This document shows, piece by piece, positions 14,943 to 21,844 of a stretch of DNA of 33,445 bases. A program made the translations under genes and the position numbers. The number at the start of each line of letters is the position of its first letter. Within the stretch, counting starts at the first letter, position 1. The stretch is from an uncultured Actinomycetes bacterium (GTDB lineage Bacteria > Actinomycetota > Thermoleophilia > Solirubrobacterales > Solirubrobacteraceae), in contig CALAQT010000590.1 of the NCBI GenBank assembly GCA_937888775.1, positions 1 to 33,445 on the forward strand. The letters are read 5' to 3'. A model generated the notes under the pieces. The model made no database searches. It saw only the letters and a list, made by a program, of their open reading frames with translations, and was not told the origin of the DNA.

Positions 14943-15571
14943 TGAGCCGCGCCTTCGGCATCGCATACAAGGTGCGGCTCTACCGGCTGCTCAACGAGCA
15001 CCCCGAGTACATGACGACGGATCGAGAGGAGTTGATCCGGAGGATGCTCGATGCGCCGGTGCCGCTCGGAGAGCTAGACAAGACGCTGCTCCTGCATACC
15101 TCCGAGCTAGACCGCGTCTGCGCCCACGCGGTGCGCGTCCTCACCAACGGTGGGAGCACTAAGACGCTGCTCGACGCGCTGGGCATGATGGACGCCGACA
15201 GGATCGTCGCCGTCTACCACGCCCTCCCGCCTAAACGGCGCGTAGCCGTCCTGCGTGATCCGGTGTGGGCGTACCACGTAGGGAACGCGCCGCCGGAGAC
15301 GGAGGCGGCGGTGGCTGAAGTCTCGGCCAACGCCGAGGGGCACCAGGCCCTCGCAGCCGACCGCGCGCGCCTCGGCGCTAACGAGGCCTCCCTAAGCGCC
15401 GCGCTACGCCGCCTGCAGGGCTACGAACGCGAGGCCCTGCGCCACGAGGGCGACCCCGTAGGGCAGGTGCTGGCCGCGTTCCTGCAGGAGCTCGGCGCGC
15501 TCGGAGCAGCACCGGACGACGACGCGTTCGCGGCTGCCTGCGCTCGCGCTGCGGAGCGGTGCCGTGTCTGA
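14942..15571 (+). CDS. Hypothetical helical protein, cluster gene 4 (209 aa)
   Basis: A 209-residue, almost entirely helical protein (MSRAFGIAYKVRLYRLLNEHPEYM, later LRRLQGYEREALRHEG). No conserved domain was recognised. The ATG overlaps the previous stop (TGATG), and its 3' end overlaps the next GTG start by 8 bp. The segment RVLTNGGSTKTLLDALGMMDADRI is not a clear P-loop. Confidence 0.65.
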   Translation: MSRAFGIAYKVRLYRLLNEHPEYMTTDREELIRRMLDAPVPLGELDKTLLLHTSELDRVCAHAVRVLTNGGSTKTLLDALGMMDADRIVAVYHALPPKRRVAVLRDPVWAYHVGNAPPETEAAVAEVSANAEGHQALAADRARLGANEASLSAALRRLQGYEREALRHEGDPVGQVLAAFLQELGALGAAPDDDAFAAACARAAERCRV

Positions 15572-15914
15572 GCAGAGCGAACTCCGTGCCGAGCGCCTAC
15601 GCGTGGCGATCCAACTGGTCGATATCGCGGACGACCTCGATGCAGGCCTCTACCCCGAGGCGAGGCCGCTGTTCGGCACGCACGACACCGCGCTCGCCAG
15701 CACCCTCAGCCGCGCCGACCGCGATCTCGCCGAGGCGTGTCTCGCGGCCCAACGAGACTTGCTCCGCCGGGAGTGGGAGGGTCTGGAAGCCCTGCTCTCG
15801 GCTATCCCTCCCGGCGGCAGCATCAGCGCCATCTACGACCTGCCAGCAGACCAGGCCCTCCCGGCTATACGTGCGGCGCAGGCTTGCGGCTGGCTACGGG
15901 AGGGCGGAGCGTAG
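15564..15914 (+). CDS. Hypothetical helical protein, cluster gene 5 (116 aa)
   Basis: Starts at GTG 15564, overlapping the previous gene by 8 bp. Helical throughout (SEQSELRAERLRVAIQLVDI, then LAEACLAAQRDLLRREWEG), ending AQACGWLREGGA. No domain was recognised. Immediately after its stop comes an 82-nt multi-stem structure. Confidence 0.62.
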   Translation: MSEQSELRAERLRVAIQLVDIADDLDAGLYPEARPLFGTHDTALASTLSRADRDLAEACLAAQRDLLRREWEGLEALLSAIPPGGSISAIYDLPADQALPAIRAAQACGWLREGGA

Positions 15915-15996
15915 TGGCGGGCGAGCGGGGTTTTCCTTACGGGGAGGCGACTGGCGCCACGACATTCCCCGTTCCTTTCGCCTCGCTCGCCCGCCA
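15915..15996. ncRNA. 82-nt nested hairpin, possible structured RNA or DNA site
   Basis: A 13-bp perfect outer stem (15915-15927 with 15984-15996), an inner 7-bp stem (ACGGGGA 15939-15945 with TCCCCGT 15966-15972) and a central self-complementary TGGCGCCA (15952-15959). It fills the gap between a stop codon at 15912-15914 and the ATG at 16012. Too large and without a T-run for a plain terminator. It could be a structured RNA, a processing or attenuation site, or a DNA hairpin used in replication or packaging. Confidence 0.55.
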
Positions 15997-16011
15997 GTGC
16001 TCTCTGAACTC

Positions 16012-16230
16012 ATGGACCCGCTAGAGGCCTACCGCGAGGGCCTAGCGCTCGCCCGCCGCGCAGGCATGAACTGGTTCCAGGCCGAGCCAGCCGCCTACCA
16101 GGCCGTGCTGACCGTAGCCCAGGACCCCGCCGAGCGCGACGAGTGGAGCTGCGTCCTGTACGACACCCGCACCGCCTGGCAAAGAGCTTTCGACCGCCGA
16201 GACACCGGCTACTCTCTGTCACCGAACTGA
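16012..16230 (+). CDS. Hypothetical protein, last gene of the rightward cluster (72 aa)
   Basis: A 72-residue protein (MDPLEAYREGLALARRAGMNWFQ, then EWSCVLYDTRTAWQRAFDRRDTG), helical, with no recognised domain. It begins 15 bp past the nested hairpin, so the hairpin may influence its translation. Codon use is the same as in the preceding genes. Confidence 0.58.
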   Translation: MDPLEAYREGLALARRAGMNWFQAEPAAYQAVLTVAQDPAERDEWSCVLYDTRTAWQRAFDRRDTGYSLSPN

Positions 16231-16401
16231 CCGCCATAGATCGGCGTAATGCGCGCCGTCTGCCCTTCCTCTAGTCTTTGGCATACAGGGAGGGTCGGGT
16301 AAATACGGGGGTGGGGGCATCGTGCCAACAGAAGGTGTCGGGCATAAGGCTGTCCGCGTTCACTCGGCGATCCAAGAACCCGAGGAGCGAGGCGCGACGC
16401 G

Positions 16402-17487
16402 ATGACAGACGAGGGTAAACCGAGCGTAGTTCGTCCGCTTCCGTCGTGGGTACCTGCGGACTGGTACCCGGACCCACTTGGCCAAGGCAAGGCCCGTTTC
16501 TGGGACGGCAAGCGCTGGACGCTGGAATACCGCGACGACCCTCCGCCTCAGGCGGTCCCTACTTCCCCGTCCGAGGTGCCCGCGTCCCCGCCTCCGAGCG
16601 CCGCCCCAGCAGCGGCAACCGAGTCGACGTCCTCAGAGACCAAGAGCCACCCGAGCGCGCTGGACCGCTGGAAAGAACTCCCGATGGCCGCACGGATCCT
16701 TGTCGGGGTCGTTGCGCTCCTCATCATCATCGGGGTCGCTAGTAGCGGCGGAAACAAGACGAAGTCGACAGCAACGACCGATGCGGCGAGTGTTCCAGCC
16801 GCATCCCCTACGCCTGCGGCCCCGCCCGTGGCGCTCAAGCTGGATACCGGCGACTACGCAGTCACGAGCTCACATACGACGCTACATGGGACTGTCACCG
16901 CGGGCGCCTCCGTCACCGTCGCCGGCGAACCGGCGCAAGTCCACGGGACTCACTGGAACAAGACTGTGGCGCTGGAAATCGGGTCTAACGCCGAGAACGC
17001 CGAAGCGACCATGGCCGGGCACGCTTCGGCAACCCAGACAATCACAGTGATCCGGCATCACACTCAAGCGGAACTAGAAGCGCAAGCTCGAGAAAAGAGA
17101 GAAGCGGAACAACGCGAAAAAGCAGAACGGGAACGAACTGAACGCAAAGAACGCGAAGAAAAGGAAATCGAAAACGCCACGGTGTCTCAGCAGAATGCGT
17201 TGCACGAGGCTGAAAGCTATCTGCATTCGTCCGCGTTCTCGGAAGCGGGGCTGATTGAGCAGCTGTCTTCCGAAGCCGGCTCCAAATTTCCGCTCGCGGA
17301 CGCCGAATGGGCCGTGCATCACCTGCATGTGGACTGGAACGAACAAGCCGCAAAGGAGGCCAAGAGCTACCTCAGCTCGTCATCGTTCTCATGTCAGGGG
17401 TTGATCGAACAGCTCTCTTCCGAAGCTGGAAGCAAATTCACCCAGGCGCAAGCCGAATACGGCGCCAAACAAGCCGGCATATGCTGA
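16402..17487 (+). CDS. DUF2510-transmembrane-coiled-coil-Ltp protein; candidate superinfection exclusion factor (361 aa)
   Basis: The N-terminal DUF2510 motif (ADWYPDPLGQGKARFWDGKRW, about 19-39) is followed by a Pro/Ser-rich linker and one transmembrane helix (about 96-114). Then comes a beta-rich segment (about 145-220), a charged coiled coil rich in Glu/Arg/Lys (about 222-262), and two C-terminal Ltp-type repeats (AESYLHSSAFSEAGLIEQL and AKSYLSSSSFSCQGLIEQL, with VDWNEQA between). The Ltp domain is named after the prophage lipoprotein of Streptococcus thermophilus phage TP-J34, which blocks DNA entry of related phages. Here the repeats are anchored by a helix, not a lipobox. Placement on an integrated element supports an exclusion role, as inference. 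Confidence 0.83.
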   Translation: MTDEGKPSVVRPLPSWVPADWYPDPLGQGKARFWDGKRWTLEYRDDPPPQAVPTSPSEVPASPPPSAAPAAATESTSSETKSHPSALDRWKELPMAARILVGVVALLIIIGVASSGGNKTKSTATTDAASVPAASPTPAAPPVALKLDTGDYAVTSSHTTLHGTVTAGASVTVAGEPAQVHGTHWNKTVALEIGSNAENAEATMAGHASATQTITVIRHHTQAELEAQAREKREAEQREKAERERTERKEREEKEIENATVSQQNALHEAESYLHSSAFSEAGLIEQLSSEAGSKFPLADAEWAVHHLHVDWNEQAAKEAKSYLSSSSFSCQGLIEQLSSEAGSKFTQAQAEYGAKQAGIC

Positions 17488-17560
17488 GGAATAGGAAGGC
17501 TGGAGTGACGCATCCGCAATCCTGCCGTAGCAGCAAACCGCGAATTGGACCAGGACAACC

Positions 17561-18016
17561 ATGGCGTTGATTTCAAAAAAGACCCCAGAGCAACGTGCCA
17601 TCGAGGCGGGTATCAAGGAGCAGGAACGCGAAGCCGCGCAGGAGCAGCGCGAAAAGGCTGCAGCCGAGCAACAAGTGCGCGAACGGGAACAGCGCCGCGA
17701 GCAGGTTCGACAGGCCTTCTTTGCCGCGCCTGCTGGTCAAGCACGACTTGCGTTCGAGCGAGGCGATCACGTCTTTCAATACTCGATCGACGCGATGAAG
17801 ACAACGGATCCGGTCACAACCCTCAACTTTGTGTGCAACGAGGGCTGGGAGCTAGTGAACGGTTCTTTTGTGTTCGTCGAGGAGGGGCAGCAGAGTCGCG
17901 ACAAAGTCGGAGGAGGCCAAAACGTCGCTACAAAGGGCACGACGGTCGCCTACTACCTGTTTCGCCGCGCCGAGGCGAACCAGCGTGAGAAGACTGAGCC
18001 GTGGGAGGAGATCTAA
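17561..18016 (+). CDS. Conserved hypothetical protein with Glu/Arg-rich N-terminal helix (151 aa)
   Basis: The N-terminal 50 residues form a charged helix (EQEREAAQEQREKAAAEQQ). The C-terminal half has a compact mixed fold with LNFVCNEGWELVNGSFVFVE and GTTVAYYLFRR. I recall similar short proteins near actinobacterial mobile elements, resembling DUF4177-like small domains, but the function is unknown. AGGACA precedes the ATG. It is the last gene before attR and follows the Ltp gene by 73 bp. Confidence 0.72.
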   Translation: MALISKKTPEQRAIEAGIKEQEREAAQEQREKAAAEQQVREREQRREQVRQAFFAAPAGQARLAFERGDHVFQYSIDAMKTTDPVTTLNFVCNEGWELVNGSFVFVEEGQQSRDKVGGGQNVATKGTTVAYYLFRRAEANQREKTEPWEEI

Positions 18017-18020
18017 CGCC

Positions 18021-18041
18021 GGGGACCCCTCAGGGGACCCC
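18021..18041. repeat. Right arm-like repeats (two GGGGACCCC)
   Basis: GGGGACCCC at 18021-18029 and 18033-18041, just after the last gene, match the boxes near attL. Candidate integrase arm-type sites. Confidence 0.55.
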
Positions 18042-18104
18042 GCGAACCTGGTCGAGGAACGGCTAAGCGGCTTCAAGCCGCGCCAAGTCCGGGCAACGAA
18101 AAGG

Positions 18105-18144
18105 CCTGCTAAAGTCACAAAAAGTGCCCATTAGCAGGGCTTTT
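18105..18144 (+). terminator. Terminator before attR that also contains the 16-bp terminal inverted repeat
   Basis: CCTGCTAA (18105-18112) pairs with TTAGCAGG (18131-18138), followed by GCTTTT. Bases 18129-18144 are the exact inverse of 6046-6061 at the left end, so the structure doubles as an element-terminal repeat. A smaller hairpin GCGGCTT-CA-AAGCCGC precedes it at 18067. Confidence 0.6.
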
Positions 18145-18150
18145 GCCGTA

Positions 18151-18196
18151 GCCTCGACAAGGCGGAGGTCACTGGTTCGAGCCCAGTATCGCCCAT
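18151..18196 (+). repeat. attR core: 46-bp direct repeat of tRNA-Val 3' half
   Basis: Identical to 5995-6040 over 46 bases. The 5' half of a tRNA is absent upstream, so this is an integration scar and not a second tRNA gene. Confidence 0.95.
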
Positions 18197-18231
18197 TCGA
18201 GAAAGCCCTGCAAATCGCAGGGTTTTTCTCG
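18197..18231 (+). terminator. Displaced tRNA-type terminator after attR
   Basis: A stem with GAAAGCCCTGC and GCAGGGTTTTTC around AAATC, followed by T-rich sequence. Its sequence resembles the terminator after the functional tRNA-Val (6046-6071), so it is probably the terminator that originally ended that tRNA or one brought in by an earlier integration. Confidence 0.7.
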
Positions 18232-18396
18232 TTTCTGAGGGCTCCGTGGTACCAATGTGGTACCAATTTGCCGCGCGAAACCCCGCAGCTCCCGCACGTG
18301 CTCGTCGGTCTGTCCCGTGGGCGCGAGCGGCGGCTAGAAGACGGAGCCGCTACCCGATGGGCTTACGATGCCGGTCGTAGTCGCTCCGAATTGGGG

Positions 18397-18425
18397 TTGA
18401 CACGTGCTTCACAACCGGTTAGACC
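18397..18425 (+). promoter_or_regulatory. Promoter for the 588-aa secreted protein
   Basis: TTGACA at 18397-18402 and TAGACC at 18420-18425 with a 17-bp spacer, 45 bp ahead of the start codon. GGGGAGGTG provides the ribosome binding site. The -35 is consensus, the -10 partial. Confidence 0.5.
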
Positions 18426-18470
18426 GAACTTGGCCCGCGACCGGCGGGAACAGCGTGGGGAGGTGCCGAG

Positions 18471-20237
18471 ATGGGCTTGAGGATGAAGACCGCGATGGCT
18501 GCGGCGGTTGCCGCCGCCACGATCTCGCTGGCAGCGTTTGCGTCGCTTGCCGGCGCTAGTCAGCCGGTGGAATTCGAAAACGAAGCCGCCGTCGCGGCGA
18601 ATGGCGCGATACCGCCCGTCCCGGCCAAACCGCTCGAAGAGGCGAAGGAAGTCTGTGGCTCGGAAACCACGACATGGGGCAGCGAACTCCTCACCACGGC
18701 TCCCGGCTCGATCAAAGTCAAGAACGAGTGGGGCGACATCGTGCCGGGCAAGGAAGTGATGGTCTCGGGGACGATCCACAACGTCGAAACGCCGGGCGAT
18801 GCAGACATACCGATCGATCATCCCTTCAGCGCAGACACGACCTTCGACGTGACGCTCGATGAACCGTATTGGAGCCTCGCCAGGGAACTCACCGCGGAAT
18901 CCGAAGGCCACCCAAGCAAACACGAATTGCACATGGAGCTCGAGACGGGCGCCTTCCCTCACTTGATGCCGCAGCGGGAAGGCCCCGCCGAAGGCGAGCC
19001 GTGGGATCTCCTAGCCGAAGAAGTCACGCAGCGAGAAGGGAAAGGCGAATCGACGAACACGCTGCTGGACGACGCATCGCTGGGGCTTGAATCAAGCTAT
19101 ATCCCGCACGAAGGCGATCGGATAGCGATGCGGGGCCGCTGGATCATCGACTGCGGTCACAACGACTTCCACGGCGAGCTTCACCCGATCTCGTTCATGG
19201 CCTTCGGACACCAGGAAGGAACGAAGACCAGGGTGCACGTGCTTGCGAACGCCTACCGTGTCACGCAGCTCTACGGCGCGGGGACGCGCGAAGTCAACCC
19301 GATGGTGCCGAAGGGCAAGCCGTTCCCCGAAGGCTTCGAAAAAGCGGTCTCGCAGCTCGTCCTGCACTCCCTCTTCAGAGCGGGTCCGTCGCCGCTCGCG
19401 CTGCTCGTCGGGATCGAACCAACACTGCCCTCGACCGCGCCGTTCAAGGTGTGCGCGCCGGAAGGCGGTCGGAAAGGGGCACGCGCGACCTACAACCTTG
19501 TGAGGCGCGGCGGAGTCAAGATCGAATACAAAGGGCCGGGCACGTCTCACTGTGCGACGTTCACGGCGACGGTCAACGCCGAAAAGTACACAGCGCTCGA
19601 ACCGCGCCCGCGCACCTGCATCATGCCGTGGCCGTGGCTGAGCAAAAGAATCGCGGAGTCGCTCGGTGTGGGCGGCGTCAAGAGCAACGAGGTTGAGCGC
19701 ATCACGGTCAACGCGACCGGCGGTACGTTCACGATCACCTACGGCGGCGAAACCACGGCGCCGCTCAACTACAACGCCTCGGCCACCGAAGTCCGCGAAG
19801 CGCTGGAAGCACTCGCAGGCCTCGATTCGGGAGACGTGACGGTGATCGGTGGCCCCGGAGGATCAGGTGGCGGTACGCCGTACACGTTGATCTTCGGCGG
19901 CAAACTCACCGAACAGCCGGTGACGCCGGTCACGACCGACCGCTCCGGGCTGACGGGTGGCGCCAAACTCGCCACCGTGGTCGTCGTGCGTCCGGGCGGC
20001 GCGCTCGACCTGCGCCGGTTCGTGCTCAGCGAGATCGAACAGCAGCAGAAGGCCGCACTCGAAGAAAAAGGACTCTTCGCAGGCATCAAAGCGATCGAAG
20101 CCAACATGGCCCTCAACCCCCAGGCGTCCTGCCTGGACCCGCTGTCGGCGCCCACGCCCCCCACCGAAAAACACCAGACGGTCGACAACAGCCAAGCGTT
20201 CCCCTACTACGGCGAAGTCACTGTCGAACAGAGATAG
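18471..20237 (+). CDS. Large secreted protein of unknown function (588 aa)
   Basis: The N-terminus (MGLRMKTAMAAAVAAATISL, then AAFASLAGAS) is a signal peptide ending near residue 32. The first 400 residues form an unrecognised extracellular region with several Cys. The part around 403-505 (ITVNATGGTFTITYGGETTA, then ASATEVREALEAL and VTVIGGPGGSGGG) matches a beta-sandwich repeat found in other secreted actinobacterial proteins. The C-terminal 80 residues include RFVLSEIEQQQKAALEEKG. Promoter and ribosome binding site look host-like, and a hairpin terminator follows. It lies between attR and the third att copy, so it may be cargo of a second element. Confidence 0.72.
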   Translation: MGLRMKTAMAAAVAAATISLAAFASLAGASQPVEFENEAAVAANGAIPPVPAKPLEEAKEVCGSETTTWGSELLTTAPGSIKVKNEWGDIVPGKEVMVSGTIHNVETPGDADIPIDHPFSADTTFDVTLDEPYWSLARELTAESEGHPSKHELHMELETGAFPHLMPQREGPAEGEPWDLLAEEVTQREGKGESTNTLLDDASLGLESSYIPHEGDRIAMRGRWIIDCGHNDFHGELHPISFMAFGHQEGTKTRVHVLANAYRVTQLYGAGTREVNPMVPKGKPFPEGFEKAVSQLVLHSLFRAGPSPLALLVGIEPTLPSTAPFKVCAPEGGRKGARATYNLVRRGGVKIEYKGPGTSHCATFTATVNAEKYTALEPRPRTCIMPWPWLSKRIAESLGVGGVKSNEVERITVNATGGTFTITYGGETTAPLNYNASATEVREALEALAGLDSGDVTVIGGPGGSGGGTPYTLIFGGKLTEQPVTPVTTDRSGLTGGAKLATVVVVRPGGALDLRRFVLSEIEQQQKAALEEKGLFAGIKAIEANMALNPQASCLDPLSAPTPPTEKHQTVDNSQAFPYYGEVTVEQR

Positions 20238-20251
20238 CCTGACCGCTGGAA

Positions 20252-20281
20252 CCGACCGCTGCCCTCGCGGGCGGCGGTCGG
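20252..20281. terminator. Hairpin terminator after the 588-aa gene
   Basis: CCGACCGC (20252-20259) pairs with GCGGTCGG (20274-20281), 14 bp past the stop codon. From here to 20647 (about 370 bp) I see no gene. Confidence 0.55.
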
Positions 20282-20647
20282 AATCCCGGCTGAATCGACG
20301 CAGGGTGGTCGCCCGGCTCTGCGAGCAGGCTCAGCAGTCTGCGTCGGGACGGCCCCGGACTCCCGCCGTACGGTCGCTTCGCTGCTGTTCGCTCGGCGAA
20401 GTAGGCCCGCAACCGCGGCGGGTACTGCGATCCGGCCTCGCGGCTCCGACGGGCTTCCGGGAGTTCCGGCAGGGATTGGGCAGCGGTTTGGCGCTGCTGC
20501 CCAATCGCCGCGACGTGTCGTCGCGGAGCACCTTGCGCGTGTGGCTCAGGGCCGCGACCTGGCTCGAGCGCGGGCGTAGACTTGGCCGAGCGCTGTGAAG
20601 GCCTGGCGCGGACGTGGCAGGTTCGAGAAGGCGAAAGGGGAGGCAGC

Positions 20648-21259
20648 GTGAGACGGACGATCGCGATTTGTGCGGTGGTGGCGGGCCTGGCGAGTTGCTC
20701 AAGCGCCGACGCGGGGACTCGCGTGGTCTACGTGGCACCAGTTGGTGCGAACGGCGATCAGGTCGAAGGCCTTACCGTCGCGCGTGCCGTCCATGGGCAT
20801 TGCGAGCCTGGGTCCGACTCCGTCCCCGGCTCGACATACAGATGCTTCTTCGGGAACTTTATCGAGGACCCGTGCTGGGCCGATGCAATCGTCGCGGGGT
20901 CTCTCCTCTGCATGACGCAGCCCTGGTCGACGACGGTTGTTCGTATCTACGTGAGCGAACTCGAACCGTCGACCGAACCTGTTCCAACGAACCTCAACTA
21001 CCCGTGGGGCGTCGAACTCACGACCGGGGAAAAGTGCGTGGCCTTTCAGGGAGCCCACGATGTCTACAGAGGTCGCGTCGTCGACTACGGATGCAACGGC
21101 GCGTACTCGCACCGGGGCCGTGTGCTCTTGCGACGCATGTACCGGTCGCAGCCGTCTTGGAGCTTCGATAGTGCATGGTGGACGGGAAGCAAGTACCAGC
21201 CCCGCAAGAGGGTGCAAGTTCGGGTCGCTTGGTACGGCGGTCCGAATCCCGGCGCGTAG
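20648..21259 (+). CDS. Putative lipoprotein of unknown function (203 aa)
   Basis: Starts at GTG 20648, with GGGGAGG 5 nt upstream. A short signal peptide ends in a lipobox VAGLASC, placing a lipidated Cys at about residue 19. The mature part is Cys- and Trp-rich with predicted beta strands (RVVYVAPVGANGDQVEGLTV, later TTVVRIYVSELEP and RVQVRVAWYG). No domain was recognised. The even spacing of cysteines suggests disulfides outside the membrane. Confidence 0.65.
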   Translation: MRRTIAICAVVAGLASCSSADAGTRVVYVAPVGANGDQVEGLTVARAVHGHCEPGSDSVPGSTYRCFFGNFIEDPCWADAIVAGSLLCMTQPWSTTVVRIYVSELEPSTEPVPTNLNYPWGVELTTGEKCVAFQGAHDVYRGRVVDYGCNGAYSHRGRVLLRRMYRSQPSWSFDSAWWTGSKYQPRKRVQVRVAWYGGPNPGA

Positions 21260-21824
21260 GCGATCAGCCCGACCACCACAGCAGCCGACGATCACGGGCG
21301 CCCAACTAGCTAGCCGCCGGCCGACGGTCCAGCTCAGAGCGCAGCAGCAAACCCTCCGCCTCGCGTACCTCACGGGCGTCGAAAAAGGAAGAAAGAGAGA
21401 GACGGTGTTTGGGCGCTTCACCGACTAGAAGAGACCTAGGTGCGCTTGGCGCTCACGTCTCGTCAAATGCACCCGGCAAGGTTCGACTTTGGGAGCTTTG
21501 GGGCCGCCGGTCCCGCGCTTTTTCCGTTCGTGCCAGGCTAGCGCCAATACTGTTCGTGACCTAGCCGGGCCAGAGGCTTCGGTGATCTGGCAGCTTTTGG
21601 GCCTTTCGGCGCTTTGGGGGCTTTCGGAAGCGCTTTGATCATAGATCCGAGAGCGCGTCGCCTAGTCGCAAGCTGCACGATCCCGGGGGCACTCCCGAGA
21701 TCGTCGGCCGCACTGCGCCGTGGTTCCATTCGTGGTTCCGTTGTGAGCAGATCTCACGTGATCTGAGCACACCTAAGGCCAGCAGAGGCGCGGGATAGCA
21801 CCCAGGAGCACCCCCAGGTCAGTT
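21260..21824. other. Non-coding stretch ahead of the third att copy
   Basis: About 565 bp with no frame of convincing coding quality; a reverse frame with KAPKAPKGPK repeats is low-complexity. Tandem GTGGTTCC boxes occur at 21719-21742 and resemble the GTGGTACC boxes just past attR at 18245-18266. Confidence 0.45.
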
Positions 21825-21844
21825 TTCGCGCCCAGTATCGCCCA
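21825..21844 (+). repeat. Third, partial copy of the tRNA-Val 3' end
   Basis: Matches the attachment core over 20 bases with one mismatch (TTCGCGCCCAGTATCGCCCA). It covers the T arm and acceptor. It joins directly to a transposase fragment. Confidence 0.7.

Larger units (their letters stand above)
5995..18196. mobile_element. Integrated 12.2-kb element at tRNA-Val (integrase, primase, ATPase; satellite or integrative plasmid-like)
   Basis: The boundaries are the 46-bp direct repeats. Inside are a tyrosine integrase near the left end, inverted 16-bp terminal repeats, GGGGTCC/GGACCCC arm-like repeats at both ends, a replication operon (HTH, primase-like, P-loop ATPase) next to a large palindrome, a HGGxSTG protein, a coupled cluster of unknown genes and an Ltp-domain membrane protein. 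I saw no capsid, portal, large terminase, relaxase, coupling protein or FtsK-like translocase. The content resembles phage satellites (int, regulators, primase/helicase, accessory immunity) or a non-conjugative integrative plasmid. Which of these is right cannot be settled from sequence reading alone. Confidence 0.88.
18151..21844. mobile_element. Possible second, recombinase-less element in tandem (CIME-like relic)
   Basis: The left boundary is the 46-bp attR. The right boundary is a third, shorter copy of the tRNA-Val 3' end (21825-21844, 19 of 20 bases). Paired tandem boxes sit inside both ends: GTGGTACCAAT twice near 18245, and GTGGTTCC twice near 21719. No integrase lies between; the genes present encode secreted proteins. 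Non-autonomous segments flanked by att sites of a resident element are known as cis-mobilisable elements. That reading is inference, and the right copy is short. Confidence 0.5.

Noticed and set aside
18151..18196. A second functional tRNA-Val
   Set aside because: The 5' half (acceptor and D arm) is missing upstream; only the attachment core is present.
19092..19550. Reverse frame opposite the 588-aa gene
   Set aside because: Arg-rich antisense shadow; the forward gene has signal peptide, promoter and terminator.
21538..21729. Reverse frame with KAPKAPKGPKAARSPKP
   Set aside because: Low-complexity from imperfect GGCTTT repeats, no ribosome binding site and no neighbours in operon.
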